64,000 bases of DNA from Pricia antarctica (GCA_011050085.1 DRGL01000064.1:1-64000), one strand, 5' to 3'. Counted from the first letter of the stretch, positions 7,808-17,265 are shown. Translations and numbers: made by a program. The notes: a model not told the origin generated them from the sequence alone.

Positions 7808-10660
7808 TTGAAAAAAATTTCCCCCATACAGCTAGTAATTCTACTGCTTTCCCTGTTTTCATGCATTGGAAAACTATACGCGCAGCATGAAAATACAATT
7901 AGTGCAAACCTTGATGGAGAAACCAAGGAGATAACCATTCAACAGGAATTTCTTTATGAAAATTCTTCCAGTTCAACCTTGAATGAAATTTATTTTAATG
8001 ACTGGGCCAACGCATATGCCAGTAAGAGAACTGGATTGGCCAAACGTTTTGAGGAAGAATTTAAAAAAAGTCTTCACCTAGCAAGAAAGGATGAAAGGGG
8101 GTACACTACCATAATGAGCGTGGTAGACGATGCCTATAGAGGCTTACGATGGGAAAGAACTAAAGAAGAAGATATTTTGAAGGTCGAATTGAATGCTCCG
8201 CTACCCCCTGGAGAATCGACCAAACTCTTTTTTTCATATACGATAAAACTTCCTGAAAATAAATTTACACCTTATGGATACGGGAAAAACAATACCTATT
8301 ATCTAAAAGATTGGTATTTGACCCCTGCCGTTTTTGACGGCGTCTGGCACCTATATTCCAACAAAAACCTCGAAGACCTATACACCGGTATTACGAATAC
8401 CGCTATTAATTTTACTTATCCCGACCAGCTATATCTTGCTTCGAATTTTAGGGTTTTATCTAATACTACGTTACTCAACGGACAAATAGCACAGTTGCAG
8501 GGGGTAAAACAAAGAAACGGCGAACTCATTCTGACGCCCGAAAATCGGTTCACTACCCACGTCACCGAAGAAATGACCGTTATTACAGATCTCCAGGCTT
8601 CCAACTACAGTGAGATTTCCCAAGGCATTTCTATTAACAGGGTCACGCAATTCATAGAAACCCATTTGGGCGAGTACCCTCATGAACAGTTATTGGTAAG
8701 CGAAATTGATTATGAAAAAAATCCGTTATACGGTATCAATCAATTACCATCGTTTATTCGTCCCTACGAGGAACAGTTTCAGTTCGAGATGAAATTCCTA
8801 AAAACTGCCTTGATTAATATGTTGGAAGAAACCTTGTTTCTTGATCCTAGAAAGGAACAATGGTTAAGCGATGCCATTGCAAATTATCTCATGATTGCGT
8901 ACGTAGATGAGTATTATCCCGATCAGAAACTATTGGGCAAACTATCTAAAATTTGGGGTATCCGCAGTTTTAATTTCGCTAAAATCAGCTTTAACGAGCA
9001 ATATCCGCTGCTATATATGCTTGTCGCCCGGAAGAATATTGATCAATCTTTGAGTACGCCAAACGATTCGTTAACCCGATTTAACCAAAAAATAGCGAAT
9101 AAATATAAGGCAGGTCTTGGCCTATCGTATGTAGGGAGCTATATCGGAAAGGAAAAGGTAGATAAAAGCATAAAAACTTTTTATCAATATTATAATCTGA
9201 GCCGTGCAAAAATTCTTGATTTTGAATCTATTTTAAAACGCTCAACGGATATAGACATCAATTGGTTTTTTAGAAGTTATGTACACACCGATTGGAAAAT
9301 TGATTTTAAAATTAAGAAAGTAGAGAAAACAGAAGATTCGCTTAGAGTCACGCTAAAAAATAAATCAGGAACGAATGTACCTATTTCACTATTCGGCTTG
9401 CGCAATGACTCTGTAGTTTCAAAGTATTGGTTTGCAAACATCAAGACTGAAAAAACCGTAACTATTCCCAAAAAGGATGAAAAAAGGTTAGTCTTAAATT
9501 ACGATCAGAGAATTCCAGAATTTAACCAACGTGACAATTGGAAATCCTTGGGTGGATTTTTGTCCAGCAATAAGAAATTGAAATTTACCTTTTTTAAGGA
9601 TGCCGAAAACCCCTATTATAATCAGGTTTTCTACGTACCGGTAATAACGTTCAACCTCTATAACGGATGGACGCCTGGACTACGCCTCTATAACAAGACG
9701 TTTTTAGAAAAGCCATTTATATATGATGTAGAACCCTCGTATTCATTTCGTGAAAAGGCATTAGTGGGTTCCGGTGGTCTAACCTACAGAAAGTATCTCA
9801 GCAAAAGCGGACTTTACGTCGCGAATTATCGAATCGGTGGATCAACCTATCATTTTCAGGAAAACTCAAGATACACCACCATTACACCCTCGATAAGTTT
9901 TGGTTGGCGTCCTGAAAACCTGATATCGAATAAAAGGGATATTCTAACATTTCGATACGTAAACGTTCTTCGAGACAAAGATGAGCGCTTGGGTGATTTC
10001 AAGACCCCCCCGGATTATAGTGTATTGAATGCCAGGTACACCAGTGGAAATCCGGGAATCATCAATTACCTGTCTTGGTTCGGGGATGTGCAACACGCCA
10101 GTGATTTCACCAAAGTAGCCTTTGAACTAGAATATCGAAAGCTTTTCGAAAGTAATCGACAATTCAATCTGCGTTTTTTTGCCGGTAAATTCTTGAGAAA
10201 TAAAACTACCGACTATGCGGACCCTAATTTTTTCAGTTTTGCACTCGATCGCCCTACCGATTATCTTTTCGATTATGGTTATTTAGGACGATCGGAAGAG
10301 TCCGGTATCTATAGCCAACAGATTATAATCGCTGAAGGCGGCTTTAAATCTTTTCTTCCGGAACAATTTCGTTTTGCCAACGATTTCTTGGCCACAGTAA
10401 ATACCAGCGTAAACCTTTGGCGATGGATCGAAGTTTACGGTGATGCCGGAGTGGTTAAGAATAAAGAAATACCCGCTAAGTTCGTTTACGATTCTGGTGT
10501 ACGCCTAAATCTTTTAACGGATTACTTCGAACTATATTTACCTATATATTCCAATAATGGATGGGAAGTATCGCAACCGAATTATGGAGAAAAAATACGT
10601 TTTATTGTTACTTTAAGTCCGAAAACATTAACGGGACTTTTTACAAGAAAATGGTTTTAA
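7808..10660 (+). CDS. M1-peptidase-like domain without HEXXH, joined to a probable outer-membrane beta-barrel
   Basis: The start is a TTG at 7808, followed by a signal peptide (ISPIQLVILLLSLFSCIGKLYAQ). Residues about 25-480 resemble the gluzincin/aminopeptidase N fold: WLSDAIANYL near residue 352 corresponds to the WLxEGxAxY helix of M1 enzymes. The zinc motif HEXXH is absent from the whole protein; the expected helix reads LINMLEETLF. Residues about 600-950 alternate hydrophobic and polar residues with many Tyr/Phe/Arg strands and end in KWF, as outer-membrane barrels do. So this is probably a surface-anchored, non-zinc (perhaps inactive) peptidase-like protein. I believe flavobacterial homologues share this loss. 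It forms an operon with the LOG gene 8 bases upstream. Confidence 0.75.
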   Translation: MKKISPIQLVILLLSLFSCIGKLYAQHENTISANLDGETKEITIQQEFLYENSSSSTLNEIYFNDWANAYASKRTGLAKRFEEEFKKSLHLARKDERGYTTIMSVVDDAYRGLRWERTKEEDILKVELNAPLPPGESTKLFFSYTIKLPENKFTPYGYGKNNTYYLKDWYLTPAVFDGVWHLYSNKNLEDLYTGITNTAINFTYPDQLYLASNFRVLSNTTLLNGQIAQLQGVKQRNGELILTPENRFTTHVTEEMTVITDLQASNYSEISQGISINRVTQFIETHLGEYPHEQLLVSEIDYEKNPLYGINQLPSFIRPYEEQFQFEMKFLKTALINMLEETLFLDPRKEQWLSDAIANYLMIAYVDEYYPDQKLLGKLSKIWGIRSFNFAKISFNEQYPLLYMLVARKNIDQSLSTPNDSLTRFNQKIANKYKAGLGLSYVGSYIGKEKVDKSIKTFYQYYNLSRAKILDFESILKRSTDIDINWFFRSYVHTDWKIDFKIKKVEKTEDSLRVTLKNKSGTNVPISLFGLRNDSVVSKYWFANIKTEKTVTIPKKDEKRLVLNYDQRIPEFNQRDNWKSLGGFLSSNKKLKFTFFKDAENPYYNQVFYVPVITFNLYNGWTPGLRLYNKTFLEKPFIYDVEPSYSFREKALVGSGGLTYRKYLSKSGLYVANYRIGGSTYHFQENSRYTTITPSISFGWRPENLISNKRDILTFRYVNVLRDKDERLGDFKTPPDYSVLNARYTSGNPGIINYLSWFGDVQHASDFTKVAFELEYRKLFESNRQFNLRFFAGKFLRNKTTDYADPNFFSFALDRPTDYLFDYGYLGRSEESGIYSQQIIIAEGGFKSFLPEQFRFANDFLATVNTSVNLWRWIEVYGDAGVVKNKEIPAKFVYDSGVRLNLLTDYFELYLPIYSNNGWEVSQPNYGEKIRFIVTLSPKTLTGLFTRKWF

Positions 10661-10780
10661 ATTTCACTCTATAATATAACTTACCTTTACGGTTGTACAT
10701 CCTTTTGTTTTTTTAAAAGATCCTGCGTAATTTTCTTCTAATTATTGAGTACTTTATGAAAATATCCTTTTGAGCCAGGA

Positions 10781-10811
10781 TTGTTTAAATACTTTTGAAT
10801 CGATATTTTTG
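10781..10811 (+). promoter_or_regulatory. Promoter of the fused E1 dehydrogenase gene
   Basis: TTG at 10781-10783, then 20 bases, then TATTTTTG at 10804-10811: a full match to the Bacteroidota promoter. Its position rules out the upstream in-frame TTG at 10795 as the start codon and supports ATG 10831, leaving a leader of roughly 13 bases. Confidence 0.75.
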
Positions 10812-10830
10812 TCCAAGTCAAAAAAAATTC

Positions 10831-13242
10831 ATGAATCTATCTCCCAAAACAAGCAGTGACATCTCCTTCGAAGACTTCAAGACGCAAATCTTGGACGATT
10901 ATAAATTGGCGGTGCTTAGTAGAACCTGCAGTTTAATGGGAAGAAAAGAGGTTTTGACCGGCAAGGCTAAGTTCGGAATTTTCGGTGATGGTAAGGAGTT
11001 GCCGCAATTGGCAATGGCCCGTTCCTTTAAAAAAGGGGACTTTAGAAGCGGATATTACAGGGATCAGACGTTTATGTTGGCTCTAGGCCTTTTGACACCG
11101 AAAGATATGTTTCATGCCCTCTACGCGACCACTGATATTACAAAGGAACCCATGAGTGCCGGACGTCAAATGGGCGCCCATTATCTCACATATAGCCTAA
11201 ACGAAGATGGTACTTGGCGAGACTTAACAGAACAGAAAAACAGCAGTGCCGACATCTCATGTACCGCAGGTCAAATGCCGAGGCTATTAGGGCTCGCTCA
11301 GGCTTCAAAAATGTACCGCAACCTAAAAAATGTCGATGCTTCCAAATTTTCCAAAAATGGAAATGAAGTAGCTTGGGGCACTATCGGGAACGCTAGCACT
11401 AGTGAAGGAATGTTTCTGGAAACGATTAATGCAGGCGGGGTTTTACAGGTTCCTATGGTTATCAGTATTTGGGACGACGATTATGGCATCTCGGTGCCTC
11501 CGGAATACCATTCAACCAAAGAAGATATCTCTGAAATGTTGAGTGGCTTTCAGCGCAATGAAGACCAAGCTGGTTATGAAATGCTCAAGGTAAAAGGATG
11601 GGATTATACCGCGCTGATGCACGCCTACGAAAACGCTGCCGATATCGCCCGCGATGAGCATGTACCGGTAATCATACACGTTACAGAACTTACGCAGCCA
11701 CAGGGCCATTCCTCTTCAGGATCACACGAGCGCTATAAAGACCACAAACGCTTGGAATGGGAAAAGGAACACGATTGCAATAAAAAATTTAGGGAGTGGA
11801 TTTTAGAGACCGGTATTACCACCGATGACGCTTTAAAGAACATTGAAAAAGCCATCACCAAAGAAGTACGTAGCGCAAAAAAAGAAGCTTGGTCCGAATT
11901 CCTCGCTCCACACAAAGCTTTAAAGAAAACCTTGGTCGCCCTACTTGACCAAGCAGCCTCCGTAAGTCAAAATAGACATTTCATTACCAAGATAAAAAAT
12001 GATCTTATTGCCATTGAAGAACCGATAAAGAAGGAACTCGCCGTAAGTTCTCGTAAAGCATTACGTTATCTCTTAGGTGAAAACTTTCAGGAAAAAGAAG
12101 CCCTTTTGGATTGGACCAATAACTTTCTTGCTGAAACCCAGCCCATGTTCAGTGCTGATCTGTATAGCGAACATTCCAATAAGGCGACCAGTATAACAGA
12201 AGTAAAGCCAATTTACCCTGAAAGCCCTAAGAAAGTAGACGGCCGCATAATTATTAGGGATAATTTTGATAAGTTATTTGAAAAATATCCGAATACTATT
12301 GTTTTCGGGGAAGATACGGGAACCATAGGTGACGTTAATCAAGGATTGGAGGGGCTGCAATCAAAGTATGGAAAACTACGCGTGTCGGATACTGGAATAC
12401 GAGAGACTACCATAATTGGTCAAGGAACGGGTATGGCGCTTCGAGGTTTACGACCCATTGCCGAAATTCAATATCTGGATTATATCTATTATGCGTTGGC
12501 AACCTTGACCGATGACGTTGCTTGCCTCAGATACCGTACGTTTGGCAAACAAAAGGTACCGTTGATCGTGCGTACCAGAGGTCACCGACTGGAAGGAATA
12601 TGGCATTCCGGTTCCCCGATGGGAACCTTGATACATGCTTTACGAGGTATGTATATTCTATCTCCAAGAAATATGACACAGGCAGCGGGCTTTTACAATA
12701 GTTTACTAAAGAGTGACGAACCCGCACTGGTCATTGAAAGTTTAAACGGGTATCGTTTAAAGGAGGACCTACCAATGAATCTAGGGGAGATGTGCACACC
12801 TATCGGCGTAGTAGAGACTTTGAAAAAAGGAAAAGATATTACTTTGGTTTCCTATGGGTCAACTTTGAGGATTGTGTTACAAGCTACGGAAGAACTGAAA
12901 GAAGTTGGAATAGACGCGGAGGTTATAGATGCCCAGACGTTACTCCCTTTTGACATTCGCCATGATACGGTAAAGAGCGTACAGAAAACTGGTCGGATTC
13001 TCGTAATCGATGAAGATGTTCCCGGGGGATGCTCTGCATATATTCTAAACGAAATTATTGAAAAACAGGGCGCCTACAGGTTTCTGGATAGTGCTCCTCA
13101 AACTTTGAGCGCCAAGGCCCATAGACCTGCTTATGGTACCGATGGTGATTATTTTTCCAAACCTAATGTAGAGGATGTTTTTGAAAAAGTCTATAATTTA
13201 ATGAACGAAAGCGATCCAGAAAATTTTCCTGCACTTAGATAA
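10831..13242 (+). CDS. 2-oxoacid dehydrogenase E1, alpha and beta subunits fused (branched-chain type)
   Basis: This thiamine-diphosphate enzyme would decarboxylate branched-chain 2-oxoacids (from Val, Leu, Ile) and pass the acyl group to an E2 lipoyl protein. The 803-residue chain is an alpha subunit (about 40-400, with IGNASTSEGMFLETINAG and the DDDYGISVP loop) continuous with a beta subunit (about 470-800, FGEDTGTIGDVNQGL, HRLEGIWHSGSP, PGGCSAYIL). Such fusions are common in Bacteroidota. Start: ATG 10831 (MNLSPKTSSDISFED), because the promoter overlaps the earlier TTG. E2 and E3 are not in the window. Pyruvate as substrate cannot be excluded. Confidence 0.9.
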   Translation: MNLSPKTSSDISFEDFKTQILDDYKLAVLSRTCSLMGRKEVLTGKAKFGIFGDGKELPQLAMARSFKKGDFRSGYYRDQTFMLALGLLTPKDMFHALYATTDITKEPMSAGRQMGAHYLTYSLNEDGTWRDLTEQKNSSADISCTAGQMPRLLGLAQASKMYRNLKNVDASKFSKNGNEVAWGTIGNASTSEGMFLETINAGGVLQVPMVISIWDDDYGISVPPEYHSTKEDISEMLSGFQRNEDQAGYEMLKVKGWDYTALMHAYENAADIARDEHVPVIIHVTELTQPQGHSSSGSHERYKDHKRLEWEKEHDCNKKFREWILETGITTDDALKNIEKAITKEVRSAKKEAWSEFLAPHKALKKTLVALLDQAASVSQNRHFITKIKNDLIAIEEPIKKELAVSSRKALRYLLGENFQEKEALLDWTNNFLAETQPMFSADLYSEHSNKATSITEVKPIYPESPKKVDGRIIIRDNFDKLFEKYPNTIVFGEDTGTIGDVNQGLEGLQSKYGKLRVSDTGIRETTIIGQGTGMALRGLRPIAEIQYLDYIYYALATLTDDVACLRYRTFGKQKVPLIVRTRGHRLEGIWHSGSPMGTLIHALRGMYILSPRNMTQAAGFYNSLLKSDEPALVIESLNGYRLKEDLPMNLGEMCTPIGVVETLKKGKDITLVSYGSTLRIVLQATEELKEVGIDAEVIDAQTLLPFDIRHDTVKSVQKTGRILVIDEDVPGGCSAYILNEIIEKQGAYRFLDSAPQTLSAKAHRPAYGTDGDYFSKPNVEDVFEKVYNLMNESDPENFPALR

Positions 13243-13389
13243 TATCCTATTACCATTGTCGAAAATGTATGTCAAATTTGGCCATTTCATAAATTTTAAG
13301 AATTTTACTTTTGACTTGAATGTAATGTTCAATTTATTTTTTAAAAGCTTATCTTAAGGAGATTTTTTACACAATTAATTAAAGAATAG

Positions 13390-13764
13390 ATGCAAAGTAC
13401 CTTAAAAGATATCGGTTTAGCTGTTTTACGAATAGCACCTTCGGCTATGATGCTCGCCCATGGAATTCCAAAATTTCAAAAGGTCATAGGTGGCGACTTA
13501 GAATTTGGTGACCCTATAGGTATTGGTGCCGCACCTTCCCTATTCTTGGCCGTAATTGGTGAGGTGATTTGTCCACTACTCATAATAATCGGCTTCAAGA
13601 CGAGATGGGTAGCGATTCCCTCCGCCATAACTATGGCTGTAGCGGCGTTTATCGTGCATGGAGCCGATGATTTTGCCACAAAAGAAAAAGCACTGATGTA
13701 CTTAACTTTCTTTGTAGCCATAATTTTATTGGGTCCTGGAAAATATAGTGTGGACCGGAAGTAA
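13390..13764 (+). CDS. DoxX family membrane protein
   Basis: A 124-residue protein with about four hydrophobic helices. The DoxX pattern is clear: GLAVLRIAPSAMMLAHGIPKF at the start, then AVIGEVICPLLIIIGFKTRWVAIPSAI. Family members are small inner-membrane proteins whose function is mostly unclear; some are linked to quinone or thiol redox chemistry. Its stop is 2 bases from the stop of the convergent holA. A second DoxX gene lies at 36721. Confidence 0.85.
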   Translation: MQSTLKDIGLAVLRIAPSAMMLAHGIPKFQKVIGGDLEFGDPIGIGAAPSLFLAVIGEVICPLLIIIGFKTRWVAIPSAITMAVAAFIVHGADDFATKEKALMYLTFFVAIILLGPGKYSVDRK

Positions 13765-13766
13765 TA

Positions 13767-14768
13767 TCAAACGATTTTTACCAAAAGTTCTTTAAGAAGA
13801 TCAGCTTGGGCGAGGGCATTTGCCCCTACTCCTTTGCCTTTTAAATCCATTTCGCGCAAATGCGACACCACACCGCTTACCTGTTTCATTGGGTAATTTC
13901 GCGCGGCAATCCGAAATTCGTCTACAAAATATGGGTTTACACCAAGAGCGCTCGTAACGCTTTTTGGAGAATGATCGGATAACCCATGATATTTAAGCAA
14001 TTGAATAAAAAAGCTCGTCAACAAAGTAACAGTCAGCACGAAAGGATTGTCTTTAGGATTTTGCGCGAAATAATTGATAATGCGAGTAGCCTTTAGAACA
14101 TCTCGCTCACCAATCGCTTTTTTTAGTTCGAAATTATTATAATCCTTACTGATACCGATATGCTTCTCGATATCTTCAGGAGTTATTTCTGAATTTTGGG
14201 GCAACACGAACTGCAACTTTTCAAGTTCATTGTTTATACGGCTTAAATCTGTGCCCAAAAACTCGGTAAGTAATATAGCTGCCTTGTGTGAAATACTATA
14301 GCCCTTAGCCTGCAGATGCTTTCGTATCCAATCGGGGACACGATTCTCATATAACTTTTTACTTTCGAAGATTACGCCTTGTTCCTTGATTACCTTGTAT
14401 AATTTCTTCCGTTTGTCCAATTTTTTATACTTGTAACAAATGACCAAAACGGTGGTGGGTTGAGGATTTTTAGCGTAATCTGTCAACTGCTCTATGGTTT
14501 TGAAAAGATCTTGACCTTCTTTGACGATTATCACCTGCCTTTCGGCCATCATAGGATAGCGTTTGGAATTTGAAACGATATCATCAACGGAAACATCCTT
14601 CCCATACAATACCATTTGATTAAAACTTTTTTCTTCTTCCGCAAGAACGTTTTTCTCGATAAAACTTGATATGGCATCGATGTAATAAGGTTCTTCACCG
14701 AATAGAAAGTACAAAGGTTTTATATTCCCGTTTTTAATATCGCTAACTATCCGTTTTGCTTCGTCCAT
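13767..14768 (-). CDS. holA: DNA polymerase III delta subunit
   Basis: HolA opens the sliding clamp within the clamp-loader complex. The 333-residue protein has an AAA+-like N-terminal domain (KPLYFLFGEEPYYIDAISSFI), the middle region KNPQPTTVLVICYKYKKLDKRKK, and the C-terminal helical collar (NPKDNPFVLTVTLLTSFFIQLLKYH, QADLLKELLVKIV). Start: ATG 14768. It is divergent from the HsdR_N gene with only 26 bases between start codons, an arrangement I believe is common in this phylum. Length is normal for the family. Confidence 0.95.
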   Translation of the reverse strand: MDEAKRIVSDIKNGNIKPLYFLFGEEPYYIDAISSFIEKNVLAEEEKSFNQMVLYGKDVSVDDIVSNSKRYPMMAERQVIIVKEGQDLFKTIEQLTDYAKNPQPTTVLVICYKYKKLDKRKKLYKVIKEQGVIFESKKLYENRVPDWIRKHLQAKGYSISHKAAILLTEFLGTDLSRINNELEKLQFVLPQNSEITPEDIEKHIGISKDYNNFELKKAIGERDVLKATRIINYFAQNPKDNPFVLTVTLLTSFFIQLLKYHGLSDHSPKSVTSALGVNPYFVDEFRIAARNYPMKQVSGVVSHLREMDLKGKGVGANALAQADLLKELLVKIV

Positions 14769-14794
14769 TCCAAAAAAATCATCACATTTGTGCC

Positions 14795-15241
14795 ATGCGA
14801 CCGCTTAACTTCCCGGCCTATGACTTTCGTCTCAAAAATAACGAAAATAATACCCAAATTTTTGATGTCATCCGTAAAAAGTTCGTGATTCTGCAGCCCG
14901 AAGAATGGGTACGCCAGCATGTAGTGCGCTACCTTATTATAGATAAAAATTATCCCATTAGCTTAATCAATGTTGAAAAGCAACTTACCATCAACCACAT
15001 TAAAAAACGCTATGATATTGTAGTATTTACTCCAGAGGGTCACATTGCTATTCTAGTAGAGTGCAAAGAGCCGAAAATACCCATTACCCAAAAAACCTTC
15101 GATCAAATAGCGAGGTATAACCGACAATTAAAGGCAGAGTATCTTATGGTAACCAACGGATTGGAACATTACTATTGTAAAATGGATTTCAGGGCCGAAA
15201 AATATAGGTTTCTTAGCGATATTCCTGATTTTAGCCGTTAA
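14795..15241 (+). CDS. Stand-alone type I restriction HsdR N-terminal (PD-(D/E)xK) domain protein
   Basis: 148 residues from ATG 14795 (MRPLNFPAYDFRLK). It matches the HSDR_N_2 family: a nuclease-like core with RYDIVVF, then ILVECKEPKIPI, giving the D...ExK arrangement of PD-(D/E)xK enzymes, and QIARYNRQLKAEYLMVTNG. There is no helicase or translocase part, so it is not a restriction enzyme subunit in the usual sense; its role is unknown. A TTG start at 14756 would overlap holA and is rejected. The glycosyltransferase gene follows after 12 bases. CACATTTG at 14783-14790 is one base off a -7 box and would give an almost leaderless mRNA. Confidence 0.9.
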   Translation: MRPLNFPAYDFRLKNNENNTQIFDVIRKKFVILQPEEWVRQHVVRYLIIDKNYPISLINVEKQLTINHIKKRYDIVVFTPEGHIAILVECKEPKIPITQKTFDQIARYNRQLKAEYLMVTNGLEHYYCKMDFRAEKYRFLSDIPDFSR

Positions 15242-15253
15242 TTTGCCATCGTT

Positions 15254-16255
15254 TTGCGCACTGCCATCGCCATACTCAATTGGAACGGAGAGATACTGCT
15301 TGAGAGATATCTCCCATCTGTTGTACTTTATTCTGAAGGAACAGACATCTATGTCATCGACAACGCATCTACAGACACGTCGGTGCAATTTGTAAGAACT
15401 AATTATCCTCGGATAAAAATTATTCAAAACTCGACTAACGGTGGTTTTGCCGGGGGATATAATGAAGGATTGAAACAGATTGATGCCGATATTTTTTGTT
15501 TGCTAAATTCAGATGTAGAAGTAACAGAAGGATGGTTGGATCCTGTATTAGACCTGTTTGAACGCATGCCAGATGTTGCTATCATACAACCTAAAATATT
15601 GGATTTGATGCGCAAAGACCACTTTGAGTACGCTGGAGCTGGTGGCGGATTCATCGACCAACTAGGATATCCATTCTGTCGGGGCCGTATTTTTCAATCC
15701 TTGGAAAAGGATATTGGGCAATATGATGATACTTGTGAAATATTTTGGGCCACAGGTGCTTGTATGTTCATAAAAAGTAAGGTGTATTGGCAACTCGAAG
15801 GCTTTGACCTAGACTACTTCGCACACCAAGAAGAAGTCGATCTCTGTTGGCGCGCCAAAAACGAGGGCGAGAAAGTATATTATGTAGGAAATTCGAAAGT
15901 GTATCATTTGGGAGGGTCGACCTTAAGCAACATGAATCCCAAAAAAACCTATTTAAATTTTAGAAATTCCCTGTTCTCGATTACAAAAAACCTACCTAGG
16001 AGAAAAGCCCTGGCCATTATATTTATAAGGCTGCTTCTTGACGGTGTAGCTGCACTACGTTTCATTGCACAATTTAAATATAAACACTGCTTTGCAATTT
16101 TACGCGCACATTTAAGTTTTTATAGACAGTTTCATAAGATGTACCACAGACGCGAAAAAGCTAATTTTATTATAAAGTATTATCTTACAAAGTCCATTGT
16201 TTGGTCTCACTTCGTAAATCAGATAGACAAATTCAATGTATTAATAAAAGATTAA
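15254..16255 (+). CDS. Glycosyltransferase family 2
   Basis: 333 residues, with a TTG start at 15254 giving MRTAIAILNWNGEILLERYL; no better ATG is available and this N-terminus fits the family. The GT-A fold is shown by VIDNASTDTS, GGFAGGYNEGLKQ and LLNSDVEVTEGWL (metal/nucleotide-sugar site), then WATGACMFIKS and DYFAHQEEVDLCWR. It is of the rhamnosyltransferase-like subtype and may be linked to cell-wall or surface polysaccharide. A hydrophobic stretch near residue 258 may associate with the membrane. The acceptor and sugar are unknown. It follows the HsdR_N gene by 12 bases. Confidence 0.92.
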   Translation: MRTAIAILNWNGEILLERYLPSVVLYSEGTDIYVIDNASTDTSVQFVRTNYPRIKIIQNSTNGGFAGGYNEGLKQIDADIFCLLNSDVEVTEGWLDPVLDLFERMPDVAIIQPKILDLMRKDHFEYAGAGGGFIDQLGYPFCRGRIFQSLEKDIGQYDDTCEIFWATGACMFIKSKVYWQLEGFDLDYFAHQEEVDLCWRAKNEGEKVYYVGNSKVYHLGGSTLSNMNPKKTYLNFRNSLFSITKNLPRRKALAIIFIRLLLDGVAALRFIAQFKYKHCFAILRAHLSFYRQFHKMYHRREKANFIIKYYLTKSIVWSHFVNQIDKFNVLIKD

Positions 16256-16256
16256 C

Positions 16257-16296
16257 TAATTTTGCCACGGCAAAAATGGACGATCGCCTAATTTTG
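16257..16296 (+). promoter_or_regulatory. Two tandem -7 elements and an inverted repeat before the OmpA-family gene
   Basis: TAATTTTG occurs twice, at 16257-16264 and 16289-16296, both exact matches to TAnnTTTG. Between and over them is an inverted repeat TTTTGCC-AC-GGCAAAA at 16260-16275. Neither -7 box has a TTG at ideal distance. The ATG is at 16353. Two start sites, or a promoter with an operator, are possible. Confidence 0.4.
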
Positions 16297-16352
16297 GCAC
16301 TTATTTTGAACAATCAAATCAAAACAATAACTAATATTTAGTATCCATCATT

Positions 16353-17210
16353 ATGAAAAAAATCATTTTAGGCTGTTTAGGTGCTTCTCTGTTGCTTACA
16401 TCTTGCGTTTCGAGCAAGAAGTACGGTGAACTTGAAGCCAAACAAAAAGAAACACAAGACCTTTTAAATTCCGCAACGGTTAAGTTGAACGATTGCTTGG
16501 AAGAGAAAGCAACCAATTCATCTAAGTTGAAAACCTTGCAAGATCAAAATGCTTTCTTACAGGCAAACAACCAGGAATTGATCAACAATATGGGCAATAT
16601 GACTACCTTAACTTCTAAGGGTGCCGAAAATCTTGAAAAGTCATTAGAAAGTCTTAAGGAAAAAGACCTTACTATCCGCAAATTACAGGATGCCATTACA
16701 CGCAGAGATTCTGTAAACCTTTCACTAGTTCAAAGTTTGAAAGGAGTGTTGGGTAACCTTGATGATGAAGATATTGAAATTAGCGTTGAAAAAGGTGTTG
16801 TTTTCGTTTCTATTTCTGATAAATTGTTATTCAGCAGCGGTAGCTACAACGTTACTAATCGGGCTAAAGAAATCTTAGGAAAGGTGGCGAAAGTAGTCAA
16901 CAACAAACCTGATTTCGAGTTTATGGTCGAAGGCCACACCGACGATGTGCCATATAGAGGTGGAAATGGTGTACTTGTTGACAACTGGGATTTAAGTGTA
17001 AAACGGGCTACATCTGTAGTACGTATTCTTCAAAAGGATTTCAATGTAGATCCAAAAAGAATGACTGCTGCCGGTAGATCGGAATACATTCCAGTATCTA
17101 TGACCGAAAAATCAAAAAACCGAAGAACCCGTATCGTAGTACTTCCAAAAATCGATCAGTTCTATAGTATGATTGAAGAAGGAATGGATGATCCAGCGAT
17201 TAATAACTAA
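16353..17210 (+). CDS. OmpA/MotB family peptidoglycan-binding lipoprotein
   Basis: 285 residues. A lipoprotein signal (MKKIILGCLGASLLLTSC) puts Cys18 at the lipid anchor. A coiled coil fills about residues 25-125 (LEAKQKETQDLLNSATVKL, NLEKSLESLKEKD). The OmpA domain follows: FSSGSYNVTNRAKEILGKVA, VEGHTDDVPYRG, WDLSVKRATSVVRIL, AAGRSEYIPV and NRRTRIVVLPK, containing the residues that bind diaminopimelate. It probably tethers the outer membrane to peptidoglycan. It is likely well expressed and ends in a strong terminator at 17234. Confidence 0.94.
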   Translation: MKKIILGCLGASLLLTSCVSSKKYGELEAKQKETQDLLNSATVKLNDCLEEKATNSSKLKTLQDQNAFLQANNQELINNMGNMTTLTSKGAENLEKSLESLKEKDLTIRKLQDAITRRDSVNLSLVQSLKGVLGNLDDEDIEISVEKGVVFVSISDKLLFSSGSYNVTNRAKEILGKVAKVVNNKPDFEFMVEGHTDDVPYRGGNGVLVDNWDLSVKRATSVVRILQKDFNVDPKRMTAAGRSEYIPVSMTEKSKNRRTRIVVLPKIDQFYSMIEEGMDDPAINN

Positions 17211-17233
17211 AATTTAAGATTATCATAAATACA

Positions 17234-17265
17234 AAACCGCAGCTCAATGAGCTGCGGTTTTTTTT
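17234..17265 (+). terminator. Rho-independent terminator of the OmpA-family gene
   Basis: A 12-base stem, AAACCGCAGCTC at 17234-17245 pairing with 17249-17260, closes a 3-base loop and runs into eight T residues. Confidence 0.92.

Noticed and set aside
10795-10830. Upstream TTG start for the fused E1 gene
   Set aside because: The -7 box TATTTTTG at 10804-10811 lies downstream of it; ATG 10831 matches the family start.
14795-15241. Type I restriction-modification system
   Set aside because: Only the HsdR N-terminal domain is present, with no helicase, HsdM or HsdS nearby.
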